DNA of 64,000 nucleotides from CBDCWQ01 sp965223435. GTDB taxonomy: Bacteria; Myxococcota; Kuafuiibacteriia; Kuafuiibacteriales; Kuafuiibacteriaceae. Every line of letters begins with the position of its first letter. The first letter of the stretch is position 1. The stretch is taken from assembly GCA_965223435.1 (NCBI GenBank), contig CBDCWQ010000020.1, positions 992,001 through 1,056,000 of the forward strand, written 5' to 3'. Both the position numbers and the translations under genes were made by a program. The notes beneath the pieces are model-generated. The model worked only from the letters and a program-made list of their open reading frames with translations, had not been told where the DNA came from and searched no databases. This document shows, in pieces, positions 53,457-62,254 of this stretch.

Positions 53457-54454
53457 AGGAATGTTGAGGGCAGATAACCGGCTGCGAGATCCTCATGAAT
53501 CCATGTTCGAATCCGCGATTGTGCTTCGTCGGCACGGGGCCCGAGATGCCGAAAGTCCGTCAGAGGCGGGATGTCAAAAGGTTTGAACACGCGGGGATCA
53601 CGCTCCATTTTGGTGCAGATCGGAAGTTTTACCTCACGATTAGGCTCTACGAACAGAAGACCATCGCGTACTCGATAACGACTGCCGATTTGAGTAGGGA
53701 AGGTGCTCGTGCTGGGGCACAGAGCGTTAAGGTCTCGAAGAAATCGGGACTCTGAGACGGGGTACACAAACTTGTTCAGCCAAGCGTACGGACTGGTATG
53801 AGCAGCGCCCGCGGAGGATGGAATGAGCCCCTTTGCATCTATCGCCGTAACCTGCGCTAGAATCTGTTCGTAGTCCGCGTAGGGAAATGCTGTTCTGTGA
53901 CCAAGCACAGCGGCGACTTCTTGAAGAGGCTGCCATCGCACGAGCGCCAAATCGAGCCCGAGAGCGTTGAGCTTCTTGAGTGACGCATCGATCATCTGAC
54001 GGATGTGTCCAGCATCCTCGAAGACGGTGTCGACTTGATTCCAAACTACGCCATCGCCGGTCGCCATCATGACGCCCCACTCCTCCGTTGACAATGAGGG
54101 CGTCGTGATGAGCGCTATTTCGTCGAATGCCAATTTTTCGCCTGGGGGAACAACGTGGACTGAGCGAAATCCAAGTTCTTGTGCCGCCCGCGCAACAAGC
54201 GAGTCCGGTGTCAGAACAATCGAATCAGGATCGTAGATCGCAAGCTGATGCAGACTTCGTACATCAAAGTGATCCGGATGCCGATGGGAAATCAAGATCA
54301 CATCCGGTCGAAGTGCGGCCGGCGCTATAGAGCGCGATGGTACGACCTCGAATACGCCGGAATGGTGTTCGTTGGTCAAGAGGGGGTCGCACAGAAACCG
54401 CATATTCCCGGCTTCTACGAGCCACATGGCGTGTCCCAAATAGGTCCAATCCAT
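53423..54454 (-). CDS. MBL-fold metallohydrolase (UlaG-like)
   Basis: About 343 residues. TYLGHAMWLVEAGNMRFLCDPLL opens the fold; ILISHRHPDHFDVRSLHQL is the metal-binding HxHxDH-type motif; the following beta-sandwich half (LALVRWQPLQEVAAVLGH, etc.) is present, but the later metal ligands are less clear. Start at ATG 54454. The frame ends abruptly after YLPSTFLCRTRLRFALS, where the overlapping frame continues the same protein, so this copy appears frameshifted near its C-terminus. Divergent from the radical SAM genes with 234 bases between. Confidence 0.75.
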   Translation of the reverse strand: MDWTYLGHAMWLVEAGNMRFLCDPLLTNEHHSGVFEVVPSRSIAPAALRPDVILISHRHPDHFDVRSLHQLAIYDPDSIVLTPDSLVARAAQELGFRSVHVVPPGEKLAFDEIALITTPSLSTEEWGVMMATGDGVVWNQVDTVFEDAGHIRQMIDASLKKLNALGLDLALVRWQPLQEVAAVLGHRTAFPYADYEQILAQVTAIDAKGLIPSSAGAAHTSPYAWLNKFVYPVSESRFLRDLNALCPSTSTFPTQIGSRYRVRDGLLFVEPNREVKLPICTKMERDPRVFKPFDIPPLTDFRHLGPRADEAQSRIRTWIHEDLAAGYLPSTFLCRTRLRFALS

Positions 54455-54564
54455 GGTTCTAAGCTTAAACCCACGGATCGGCTGAGTCGACCCCGCGTGT
54501 CTCACGAATCCCGCAGCCCAAGTGAATCCCGTTTCGGCCTTACGGGCCCGGTACGAGAAGTGGC

Positions 54565-54594
54565 CGGCTCATCCGTTCTCCTCGGCTCATCCGT
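54565..54594. promoter_or_regulatory. Direct repeat in the MBL/radical SAM divergent region
   Basis: CGGCTCATCCGT occurs exactly at 54565-54576 and 54583-54594, 18 bases apart. It lies in the 234-base region between the MBL gene and the radical SAM/SPASM gene, a position fitting a shared operator. No promoter boxes are clear. Confidence 0.45.
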
Positions 54595-54688
54595 ACCACG
54601 CAAACCGCCTCAGTCCAATGCGGGTGCGCTCCGGGGTTGAGCAAAATTGGGGTTGTTTTGGCGGGCCCCCAAGGTTCATATTCTGTGC

Positions 54689-55759
54689 ATGAGTAGCCGC
54701 CACCGCTTTTCCCTCGCTGTAGAGCTCACGAGTCATTGCAATCAGCACTGCAGCTATTGCTACAATGCATGGCGGGCAGACAACGGTCGATCCACGGGCT
54801 CCATGGGCAGTGAGGAGCTTGCTGAGCTGCTCGAGCGCGCGCTGGCAGAGGTAAAACTGGATCATGTAACTCTCACTGGCGGTGAACCTTTTGCTCGCCC
54901 CGATTTTTTTCTCATCTTGGATATTTGTCGAGACGCGGGTGTTCCGGTTCAGATTATTTCCAATGGCGGGCTTGTCAATGATGTTTTGGCGAAGCGTCTG
55001 TCTGCCTACGAAATTCGGTGTGTACAAATTACCCTAAACGGGCCGACGGCTGCATTGCACGAGGAACACGTCGGAGGAGGGCATTGGGATGCGACGATTT
55101 TTGGCATCAACGCGCTGCGAAAGCGTGATGTTGAAGTCGCGGGCTGCATTGTTATAACGCGTAGAAATGCCGATCGGCTAGGCGAGACACTTGACCTATT
55201 CCAAAGCCTGGGGGTGAACGCCGTCGCGCTTTCTCGTTTTTCACCGGCTGGGTACAGCGCATCCCAGGTGGCGTTGCTGCTTCCGTCTCGCTCTGATATC
55301 GTCAAGGCGCTCGAACAGGCAGAGCGCCGAGGGAATCGTGGGATGGACCTGCAGATGACCATGCCAGTTCCTCCTTGCGTTGTGGAGCACGAAAAGTTTC
55401 CTCATATCGCGTTCGGGTCTTGTCCAATCGGAACCGAGATGCAGGAATTCGCGCTCGGACCGCGTGGGGAGCTACGATCTTGCACATTACACACCCGTGT
55501 TCTGGGCGACGCCACGAGTACTTCGTTTGCCAAATTGGTTGGTGATGAGTCTCTAAGAGAGTACCGGGACGTCGTTCCCGAATTCTGTGCACCATGTCCT
55601 GAAAAACAAAGATGTATCGGTGGGTGTGGCGCCGCTGCCGACGCGGTACTGGGCGACGCTCGGAAATTGGACCCCTTTGTTGCTCAGCACGTAGATGACG
55701 CATTCGGGTTTCAGCTGAAGCAGATTCGTAAACAGCCTCGTCTTCCGGTGTATTCGTGA
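54689..55759 (+). CDS. Radical SAM/SPASM domain protein
   Basis: A 356-residue enzyme. The radical SAM cluster motif is CNQHCSYC (Cys17, Cys21, Cys24), and TLTGGEPFARPDF is the SAM-binding GGE motif. The C-terminal SPASM-type region has Cys245 in SCPIGTEMQEF, Cys265, then Cys300, Cys303, Cys309 and Cys313 (CAPCPEKQRCIGGC), enough for auxiliary Fe-S clusters. SPASM proteins usually modify peptides (RiPPs) or proteins. ATG 54689 follows a frame open to 54647. Its stop overlaps the start of the next gene (TGATG), so both are cotranslated. Confidence 0.9.
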   Translation: MSSRHRFSLAVELTSHCNQHCSYCYNAWRADNGRSTGSMGSEELAELLERALAEVKLDHVTLTGGEPFARPDFFLILDICRDAGVPVQIISNGGLVNDVLAKRLSAYEIRCVQITLNGPTAALHEEHVGGGHWDATIFGINALRKRDVEVAGCIVITRRNADRLGETLDLFQSLGVNAVALSRFSPAGYSASQVALLLPSRSDIVKALEQAERRGNRGMDLQMTMPVPPCVVEHEKFPHIAFGSCPIGTEMQEFALGPRGELRSCTLHTRVLGDATSTSFAKLVGDESLREYRDVVPEFCAPCPEKQRCIGGCGAAADAVLGDARKLDPFVAQHVDDAFGFQLKQIRKQPRLPVYS

Positions 55760-57963
55760 TGAGAGCAGTTCGGGTTCTTCTGTTGTGGCCCGGGGGCGAT
55801 GGGGCCGCAGCCGGAAACTTTGGTGTACCACAACTGGTCATCTTGGGAAGCTACGCCCAGCACAAAACGAATGCCCGAGTTGTCATCCGAGATTTGGAAG
55901 CGGAGCGAATTTTAGGGCCAATATCCCTCGAGTCGCTGTTCGCCGGTGACGACGGAAAGGGCTACGATATTATAGGATTGAGCGTCTACTCCTCTTTTGA
56001 TCATTTGAAGTGTACTGCAATGGCAGAAATCGCGCGTCGCCTCTGGCCCGAGACGATGATCATTGCGGGTGGGTATCATCCCAGCGCCTGTCCGCTCGAC
56101 TATGTGAGAGCTGAGTCGCCTTTTGATGTTTGCGTGGTGGGCGAAGGTGAGCGTCCTCTGGTGACAATGATTGAGTCCTTGGAGGGGGGGGAGCCATTGC
56201 GTGATGTCGTTCTTGGGCCACAGCCCATTCAATGCTTGGATGATCTTCCTCCTTCTGACTGGTCGCTCCTTGAACGCTATCGTTCGATTGCACCGCAAGT
56301 GGCCTCACAGGCCCAATTGTATTTGTCCCGTGGGTGTCCGTTTGCGTGTGCCTTCTGCATGGAGCGCGCCAAGCGTGAGGTTTCGTGGCGAAGTCTCTCC
56401 GTCGAGCGCGCACTAGAAGAGGTCGAACGCCTTCATCGGTTTATCGGTCTGAGAGGATGGACGCTTTACTTCGGAGATGCTCTTTTTGGGATGAAACAAG
56501 ATTGGCGACGGGCATTTCTTTTGGGCTTGGCTGAGCGCAATATTCCGGTCGATAAGTATTGGCTCTTGATGCGAGTCGATCTTCTAGAAAAAGAGGATAT
56601 ACGTTTGTTCGCCGATGCGAACTGTGGACTTGGATTTGGCCTGGAATCTGGTGATCCGGGGTTGCTCGCGACTATCCGCAAGACCGGCCGACTTGAAGGG
56701 TATCTGGAACGTATGTTGTGTATTGCCGAGGATGCTCGGAAACACGACGTGCCATGGGGGGCTAACATCATTTGTGGTCATCCGGGGGAGACGCCCGCTT
56801 CGCTCCATAAAAGTGCTGCCTATCTATCGAAGCTGTTCTTGAACCCCCAGGGGACAACGGGTTTTCTATCCGTCGATCCGTTCCGTCTCTATCCTGGTTC
56901 ACCCATCGATGCTCAGCGAAGTCACTACGAACAACATTTTGGTTCCCGCTTCTACCGTCCGCGCTGGTGGGAAGACGGAGATCCGGAGTTTCTTTCCGAA
57001 TGGATCGATCCATCGTCGGAACTCGATTACCTTCAGCGTGAGGAATTGCAACATAGGCTGCTGAGTCCGATATTGGCTGATGTCGAGAGGCATTTTGTAT
57101 ACAATGGCCCAGCTCAAGACTACTTTCGAAGGGCGATTCGTGAGCAAGTTGGATTTTCTTCGAGCTCGGCCCGACTCCATTTTTTAGACCGCTACTACGC
57201 ATGGCAAAGCTACTTGGGTCATAGTGCTTGCGCCGATAGAGAACGACGAAATCACGCGGCGCTCCATGACGTGGCCAGAGAACGTCGATGCTTAGCGATT
57301 CCACAGATCGCTCGCGACTCTGGGCTTCAAATCGATCATCCTATTTTGAAGGCAATTGGTCGCATACCGCGGGAGCAGTTTGTGGGCCTGGATAGCATCG
57401 AGGCCAGTACGCGTGACGAAGCGATTGCTCTAGACGATTTGGGGCTGGCATCGGTGAGCGCAATGCACGCTTATGCGTCGGCCTATAGGCTTTTGGAGGT
57501 CGACAGGGATGATCGGGTATTGGATATGGGGGCGGGCACGGGCTATGGGGCTGCTATTTTGAAAGAGCTGGTAGGACCTCAAGGTGATGTGTTGGCGATG
57601 GAAGTTGACCCGATATTGGTTCAACAAGCGCGTCGCAATCTGAGAAGTGTAGGGGTCTCGTGCCTTGAGCTCGATGCGCTGGCGCCAAAGACCTGGACTT
57701 TCCCGTCCGAAATGTTTCGTAAAGTTGCTGCCGGTTTTGCCTTGGACGGGCTTCCGAGTGCGTGGCTCGACGCTTTTCGACCCGGAACAACGATCGTTGC
57801 TCCGGTTTGTCATGAAGGTCGTGTTCGGCTTACTCGGGCGATTCACCAGGGAGACCGTTTTGACGAGGAAAGGTTTGACGAGGTGTCCTATGTTCCGGCC
57901 CGACGACCTCCTCCCGCTCGTTCGGTTGCGAACGACGTAGACCGGCTCACGATTCTCTCGTGA
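55759..57963 (+). CDS. Cobalamin-binding radical SAM protein fused to a protein-L-isoaspartate methyltransferase-like domain
   Basis: A 734-residue three-part protein. Residues 1-155 form a B12-binding-type Rossmann domain (VIRDLEAE, IIGLSVYS, AGGYHPSAC, GEGERPL). Residues 185-400 form a radical SAM domain with Cys193, Cys197 and Cys200 (RGCPFACAFC). Residues about 530-720 match protein-L-isoaspartate O-methyltransferase: AIGRIPREQFVGLD opening and DMGAGTGYGAAI SAM site (589-600). The PCMT part may work on the same peptide product. Its 3' end overlaps the convergent gene by 76 bases. B12-radical SAM enzymes often methylate unactivated carbons. Confidence 0.88.
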   Translation: MRAVRVLLLWPGGDGAAAGNFGVPQLVILGSYAQHKTNARVVIRDLEAERILGPISLESLFAGDDGKGYDIIGLSVYSSFDHLKCTAMAEIARRLWPETMIIAGGYHPSACPLDYVRAESPFDVCVVGEGERPLVTMIESLEGGEPLRDVVLGPQPIQCLDDLPPSDWSLLERYRSIAPQVASQAQLYLSRGCPFACAFCMERAKREVSWRSLSVERALEEVERLHRFIGLRGWTLYFGDALFGMKQDWRRAFLLGLAERNIPVDKYWLLMRVDLLEKEDIRLFADANCGLGFGLESGDPGLLATIRKTGRLEGYLERMLCIAEDARKHDVPWGANIICGHPGETPASLHKSAAYLSKLFLNPQGTTGFLSVDPFRLYPGSPIDAQRSHYEQHFGSRFYRPRWWEDGDPEFLSEWIDPSSELDYLQREELQHRLLSPILADVERHFVYNGPAQDYFRRAIREQVGFSSSSARLHFLDRYYAWQSYLGHSACADRERRNHAALHDVARERRCLAIPQIARDSGLQIDHPILKAIGRIPREQFVGLDSIEASTRDEAIALDDLGLASVSAMHAYASAYRLLEVDRDDRVLDMGAGTGYGAAILKELVGPQGDVLAMEVDPILVQQARRNLRSVGVSCLELDALAPKTWTFPSEMFRKVAAGFALDGLPSAWLDAFRPGTTIVAPVCHEGRVRLTRAIHQGDRFDEERFDEVSYVPARRPPPARSVANDVDRLTILS

Positions 57964-58817
57964 ATGGTCGCGAGAACCGTGGGGCGCTGCATTTTTTCGA
58001 CGCTCAGGCTCTGCGCTTCTTTGGCTGTGATGAGTCTGAGCTGCTCCAGGTTCTCGAGCAGGGGCTGAAGATCAAGAAGTGCGAGCCAGCGTTGGTGTGC
58101 TTTTTGGAGTTCCTCGGGGGCATGACCCATCCACATCGTGTTTGTGAGCAATGCGGCCCATTCGGTGCGCACGTAGCTATTGGCCGAGCCGAGATGGACC
58201 GCGTACTCGTGAAGGGCAACAACGGCGGTCGTGGCCGGATCAATATTGTTCCAGGGGGCTGGAGCACCCGCTAAGACTCGATGTGGCAAGGCTCTTCCCC
58301 GTGGTCCAAGCGGCCATACGAGTTCGATGGGGAATGATCGTAGACCAGGTACGAAGGGAGCAAGAGCTTCGAGCAATTCGGCTACTGGAGCCAAAGTCTG
58401 AACCGTATGGGGGCGAATAAGGTCTCTGTGGATAGCTTCGAACTCTGCCGCCACGAGGCCGAGGGTAACATGAAGGACCTCAGACGCGGGGTGAAGCTGA
58501 ACCAGGGCATCCAACAACGCCGCGTTTTCGACTTCAGTTGTGTGGAGGCCCCGCATCTTCTTGGGTGTGGTTTTTCGGAATGACATGATCGATCGGTGAA
58601 GATCGGCCATGCTCTGAAGTGGTGTGAGGTGGTGGGACTCTAGCTGAAGGAGAAGCTTAGAATCCCAAGATAGGATAGCATTGAGCTTGGGGCTCAGCGC
58701 CTTTTGAGCCCAGGCCATGTACGCCGGTTCGAAAAGATCACCTGGCCCTCGTAGTCGAATGTGCGCGAAGACGTGGAACACCAGATCCGTAAAATCGCTG
58801 GCGACGGAGAGCTTCAT
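57888..58817 (-). CDS. Unrecognised protein with HExxxH motif
   Basis: A 309-residue protein with no family recognised. It has HxxxH at 15-19 (FHVFAHI) and HEYAVH at 203-208, suggesting a metal site, and several helix-rich stretches. No signal peptide. Its ATG overlaps the stop codon of the upstream 150-residue protein (ATGA), so the pair is translationally coupled. Its last 25 residues are antisense to the end of the B12-radical SAM gene, which makes the C-terminal assignment less certain. Confidence 0.75.
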   Translation of the reverse strand: MKLSVASDFTDLVFHVFAHIRLRGPGDLFEPAYMAWAQKALSPKLNAILSWDSKLLLQLESHHLTPLQSMADLHRSIMSFRKTTPKKMRGLHTTEVENAALLDALVQLHPASEVLHVTLGLVAAEFEAIHRDLIRPHTVQTLAPVAELLEALAPFVPGLRSFPIELVWPLGPRGRALPHRVLAGAPAPWNNIDPATTAVVALHEYAVHLGSANSYVRTEWAALLTNTMWMGHAPEELQKAHQRWLALLDLQPLLENLEQLRLITAKEAQSLSVEKMQRPTVLATIHERIVSRSTSFATERAGGGRRAGT

Positions 58818-59266
58818 TCTCCTTTGCGCTCAGGCTTTGATGGGTTGACGCGAACCCTTAGACAGGGCTGTGGTCGCACTTTTCTACTTTCAGGCCTCAC
58901 GGTTGTATTCTTTTTAGTGCTCGCCTTTTTTGTTTCCGCGGGTGCGGTCGCCGAACCGGCCTTTGTTGACGTTTGGGTCTCCTCCACAGGTTTCTGAGGC
59001 CTGGGAACGGCGATCTTGAGGCACGGCCTTGGCACCGGTTTCTGTTCAGCCTGGACGTTATCGTTTTGCTGGGGTGGAGCTATGCTGAGGCACGGCTGGG
59101 GGACGCTGTCACAACCTGCCTCCGCGCCCACAGCAAGACCGGATAAAGCGATGGCAATGAAACGCTGACGCCGTGCAAGGATAGCCGCCCGGTCGGGATC
59201 TTCAGCTTCGTTTGCCTCTGGATTCGGTTGCGCAGACTCTGGCTTCTTCTCGTCGCTGCTGGTCAT
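58814..59266 (-). CDS. Small protein with three PxPCLx[IV] repeats, candidate modified-peptide precursor
   Basis: 150 residues from ATG 59266. Residues 1-30 are acidic (leader-like), 31-52 carry ARRQRFIAIALSGLAVGAEAGC, a twin-arginine-like or hydrophobic export segment. Three repeated motifs follow: VPQPCLSIA (55-63), VPRPCLKIA (78-86) and RPQPCLRVR (131-139), each with one Cys (59, 82, 135) plus Cys52, separated by Pro/Thr/Lys-rich spacers. No enzyme domain is present. Repeated core-like motifs beside two radical SAM enzymes suggest a RiPP-type precursor, an inference. It is coupled to the HExxxH gene. A longer frame to 59428 exists. Confidence 0.75.
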   Translation of the reverse strand: MTSSDEKKPESAQPNPEANEAEDPDRAAILARRQRFIAIALSGLAVGAEAGCDSVPQPCLSIAPPQQNDNVQAEQKPVPRPCLKIAVPRPQKPVEETQTSTKAGSATAPAETKKASTKKNTTVRPESRKVRPQPCLRVRVNPSKPERKGE

Positions 59267-59744
59267 CAAGTGGAGGCTACCACGCTGGTTGACCGGAGCG
59301 CGAAGAACTCTTGCCTCCTGAGGTGGTTGGCACCCGTTGCCACGATCGACGTCGACGAGCAGCCCGACGAAGGGTGCACCGAGGGCGCTGGCATCACTGT
59401 TTCTTTGGGGTAACCAGTACACGCCCACCTATTCTGACGACAGCCGTAACCAGTGCATTGAGAGGCATCCTCGAAAACTCTTAGCGCGATGGGCTCCGGC
59501 GCCATCTGAGACCCAACAGTCTACCGGCTTCGAAGGTGCATGTGGAGCGACGAGATGCCTGGGTAGCTGGGCTCAGATGGGTTGCGCGAGGCCAGGTTTG
59601 CAAGCCTGAGTGGGTGTCGTCGGTCCACGCGTCGGATTCCCGGTTTTCTACTTTGTGCCTGGCTGAGGTCAAGGCCGTGTGGATCTGGCGGTGGTTTGCC
59701 GGTCGTGGTGCTTTGCGAAGATTCGGTCGGCTCAGGATGGGAGA

Positions 59745-61838
59745 CTACGACGTTTCTTTCGGTTTGCGACAACTCCAAGCGAGGGGTGTATAACGTTCCG
59801 GATACTTGGCAACTAACCCAGGATCCGTTTTCATGACATCAACAAGGTACGCGTGAACCGGAACTCTGGCCGCAACCGAAGTTTGTACAATAGTGCGTAG
59901 TATATCAAGGACAATGCGTCCCTCTGTCGTCCTGCGAAAGAGGGAACTTTTCTCAATCAGTTTCTCGATTCGGAGGAGGCGTTCTCGAAGGTTGTTCGTT
60001 GCCTCGAGCCTTGGGTTGCGAAGATACGCGGTAAGTTTTTCAAAGTGCTTGATGATGTACCTTGCAGCCGTCCCGAGGGGTGTCGCCTTGGACCAAATGG
60101 TTGCGATCTGTTGTGCGAGCACCTTCATATGTTCCCAGACTTCCCGACTATCATTGCTTCTTACTGCGGAAACATTATCGTAATTGCGGCCGTAAAGGTC
60201 GAGCAAATGCTCGTGCAAAGCGAGCTCCCTGAAAAGATGGAGCATATAGGCTGCGTGTGTGGGGTCGTGATCTTCGTATTGAGCAAAGGGGCGTCTGGCA
60301 TGAGCAGAGCATCCAGCATAGTCGATGTCGAAGTTTTCGGTGAATTTCTTCTCTCTAACGAAGTTCGAGCTGCTGAGGTCAGCTTGTACGGTGAGTTGAC
60401 GCGCATCGGGGTTCCTTATTTCGAAAAGCATAGCCAGCAGGTCTCCGAAACTTCCGAAGTGGGTTCGGTAGAACGTGATCATACTTTCCGGGCGCTCAGG
60501 GTCAGTTCGACCCGTCGCGACCGTAACATGCAGTCCCTCTTTTGAATTTTTTCCGTCGCGCTTCATCGATTCGAACGCAAGCATCCGGCCGACCAGAACA
60601 CAAAGGGATGGCTCCGTGAGTGGTCTGCGCTTAGCGGCTCGGTCGCCCTCTGCTCTGTGTTCGAGAATTCTATCCCTGTCTTTCATGCATTCGGCATAAC
60701 TGTTTTCGGCATCCTCTGTTGTGCGATAACCTGCCCATGGAGGCGATGTTCCCCTTCCGCCCTTTCGCTTCGAAAAGTACGATGAAACCTCAAGTACGCG
60801 GCATGAAGTGTCGTCGCCCGCCAGAATTTCGCAGTCCGCAAGTTGTTTGGCGAGCTCCAAATAGATCGGAACAAAACGCTTAGCAATATAATGGGCCATG
60901 CGACCCAGGCCTCCAGCCGTGAACCGTTTCGCATTCGTCGTCAGCATTCGGGCAAGTCGGTTGAGAGGCGTTGCGTACTGGGCAATCATCACAGCCAATG
61001 TCGCCAGTGCCTGCCAGGTTACGGCATAACGCGGCGGACCGATGTCAGCCGTTGAGGCAGAAACGACTTTACGGTCACCGCTCTTTGTAACTACGATCTT
61101 CTTCTCTATCTCGAGTTCGACCCGAGTGACCGCCACAGAGAAATCGTAGCGCACCCGGGACTCGTTGATTGTGTCTATTACGCGCTCCGCATCGCCATTC
61201 GGCAGAAATTCAACCGGTAGGGTGCGTTGTTCAACACTCGGTGACACGAGGCTGGTGTTCATCAGCGTTTCGGTAGACGATTTCAAGGCAGGCTCGTCTT
61301 CGCCGCCGACCTCTAAGTGCTCGATGAGAGCAGTGGCCTCGGACTTCGATTCAGCCTTTTCTTCATCGGAAAGCTCGATCTCCTCGACCGGTACGCCCGA
61401 TTTTAACGCGCTCACGATTTCCGTACTTGGCCATTCTTCAGCGAGATTAGACAATTTTTTCTTCAGTTTCTTGGCATTGGACATGTGCTTTCTCCTGAGT
61501 GCTTTGTGGCGTTCCGCCAACGCCTCGGCACGGTCATGCAATTGCAAAAGCCGCTCCCGTTTACTCAACGCATCAGGCTTAGGCGTCGACTTGACCCCCT
61601 TGAGAGGGTCCCCGCTCGGACGTTTTTCACTCGACGGAACGATTCCCAACGCACGCCCGAGCTCTCGTGAATACCGGCTATACTTTCTCTGGGACCCGCA
61701 ACCCGAAATCAGATCCTTCAAAACCGTACTCAGGAACCGTTGCAGGGGCGCAGGCGCTGTCTCTACGGTGCGGCCAAGCCACTCAATAGCCACCTTACGC
61801 TGAGCATCACTGAGCTTGCCGACGTCACCAAGCTCCAT
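59745..61838 (-). CDS. tnpC: IS66 transposase TnpC
   Basis: A 697-residue DDE transposase of the IS66 type. The N-terminal part is helical and charged; the middle has a long linker; the core includes LAGDDTSCRVLEV (first Asp), LTVQADLSSSNF region (second Asp candidate), YAGCSAHARRPF and the C-terminal RNPRLEATNNLRERLLR, matching the IS66 C-terminal motif (E-TNN). ATG 61838 lies seven bases after the tnpB stop. A longer open frame to 62048 is not needed. Confidence 0.92.
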   Translation of the reverse strand: MELGDVGKLSDAQRKVAIEWLGRTVETAPAPLQRFLSTVLKDLISGCGSQRKYSRYSRELGRALGIVPSSEKRPSGDPLKGVKSTPKPDALSKRERLLQLHDRAEALAERHKALRRKHMSNAKKLKKKLSNLAEEWPSTEIVSALKSGVPVEEIELSDEEKAESKSEATALIEHLEVGGEDEPALKSSTETLMNTSLVSPSVEQRTLPVEFLPNGDAERVIDTINESRVRYDFSVAVTRVELEIEKKIVVTKSGDRKVVSASTADIGPPRYAVTWQALATLAVMIAQYATPLNRLARMLTTNAKRFTAGGLGRMAHYIAKRFVPIYLELAKQLADCEILAGDDTSCRVLEVSSYFSKRKGGRGTSPPWAGYRTTEDAENSYAECMKDRDRILEHRAEGDRAAKRRPLTEPSLCVLVGRMLAFESMKRDGKNSKEGLHVTVATGRTDPERPESMITFYRTHFGSFGDLLAMLFEIRNPDARQLTVQADLSSSNFVREKKFTENFDIDYAGCSAHARRPFAQYEDHDPTHAAYMLHLFRELALHEHLLDLYGRNYDNVSAVRSNDSREVWEHMKVLAQQIATIWSKATPLGTAARYIIKHFEKLTAYLRNPRLEATNNLRERLLRIEKLIEKSSLFRRTTEGRIVLDILRTIVQTSVAARVPVHAYLVDVMKTDPGLVAKYPERYTPLAWSCRKPKETS

Positions 61839-61845
61839 CGCAAGC

Positions 61846-62253
61846 TTAAGATCGTGCCGGGATCTCCGTGTCAACGCCTTTTTTTTGGAACGCCGAATGC
61901 TCCTTCTCGCTGGGTAAGCACCTGCGGGCACGCTTGTGAACTGTGAAAGTCGCGCCCTCAAGAAGCAGCGACAGCTCTGCCGTCGATATTGATGTTCGTG
62001 AAGGCTCCTCCGCGAAACGCAGTAGAGTGCGGAGGCGACCTCCTTCAAAACGTCGACTCACCAAGTACAGGCCCACGCTGTCTCCCACGATAGCTCGAAG
62101 CTGTGTATGGTCTTTCTTCACAAACAGTACGCAGTCGCCAAGATATGGATCTGCGCCTAGGCGATAGGATTCACCGAGAAGACCGTTCATCTGCTTACGA
62201 AAGTCCACCCGGTGCTGCGCCATGAAGACGCGACGAATCGTAACCGGAATCAT
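61846..62253 (-). CDS. tnpB: IS66 accessory protein TnpB (Orf2)
   Basis: A 135-residue protein. MIPVTIRRVFMAQHRVDFRKQMNGLLG, GADPYLGDCVLFVKKD and GLYLVSRRFEGGRL are recognisable IS66 Orf2-type (PF05717) segments. It starts one base after the tnpA stop and ends seven bases before tnpC, the usual tight tnpABC order. It supports transposition. Confidence 0.92.
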   Translation of the reverse strand: MIPVTIRRVFMAQHRVDFRKQMNGLLGESYRLGADPYLGDCVLFVKKDHTQLRAIVGDSVGLYLVSRRFEGGRLRTLLRFAEEPSRTSISTAELSLLLEGATFTVHKRARRCLPSEKEHSAFQKKGVDTEIPARS

Positions 62254-62254
62254 A

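Noticed and set aside
59411..59425. GTAACCAGTACAC near the IS66 left end considered as the IS boundary
   Set aside because: The boundary at 59447 alone gives the 8-bp duplication and the 21-bp match with the right end; this copy is probably fortuitous.
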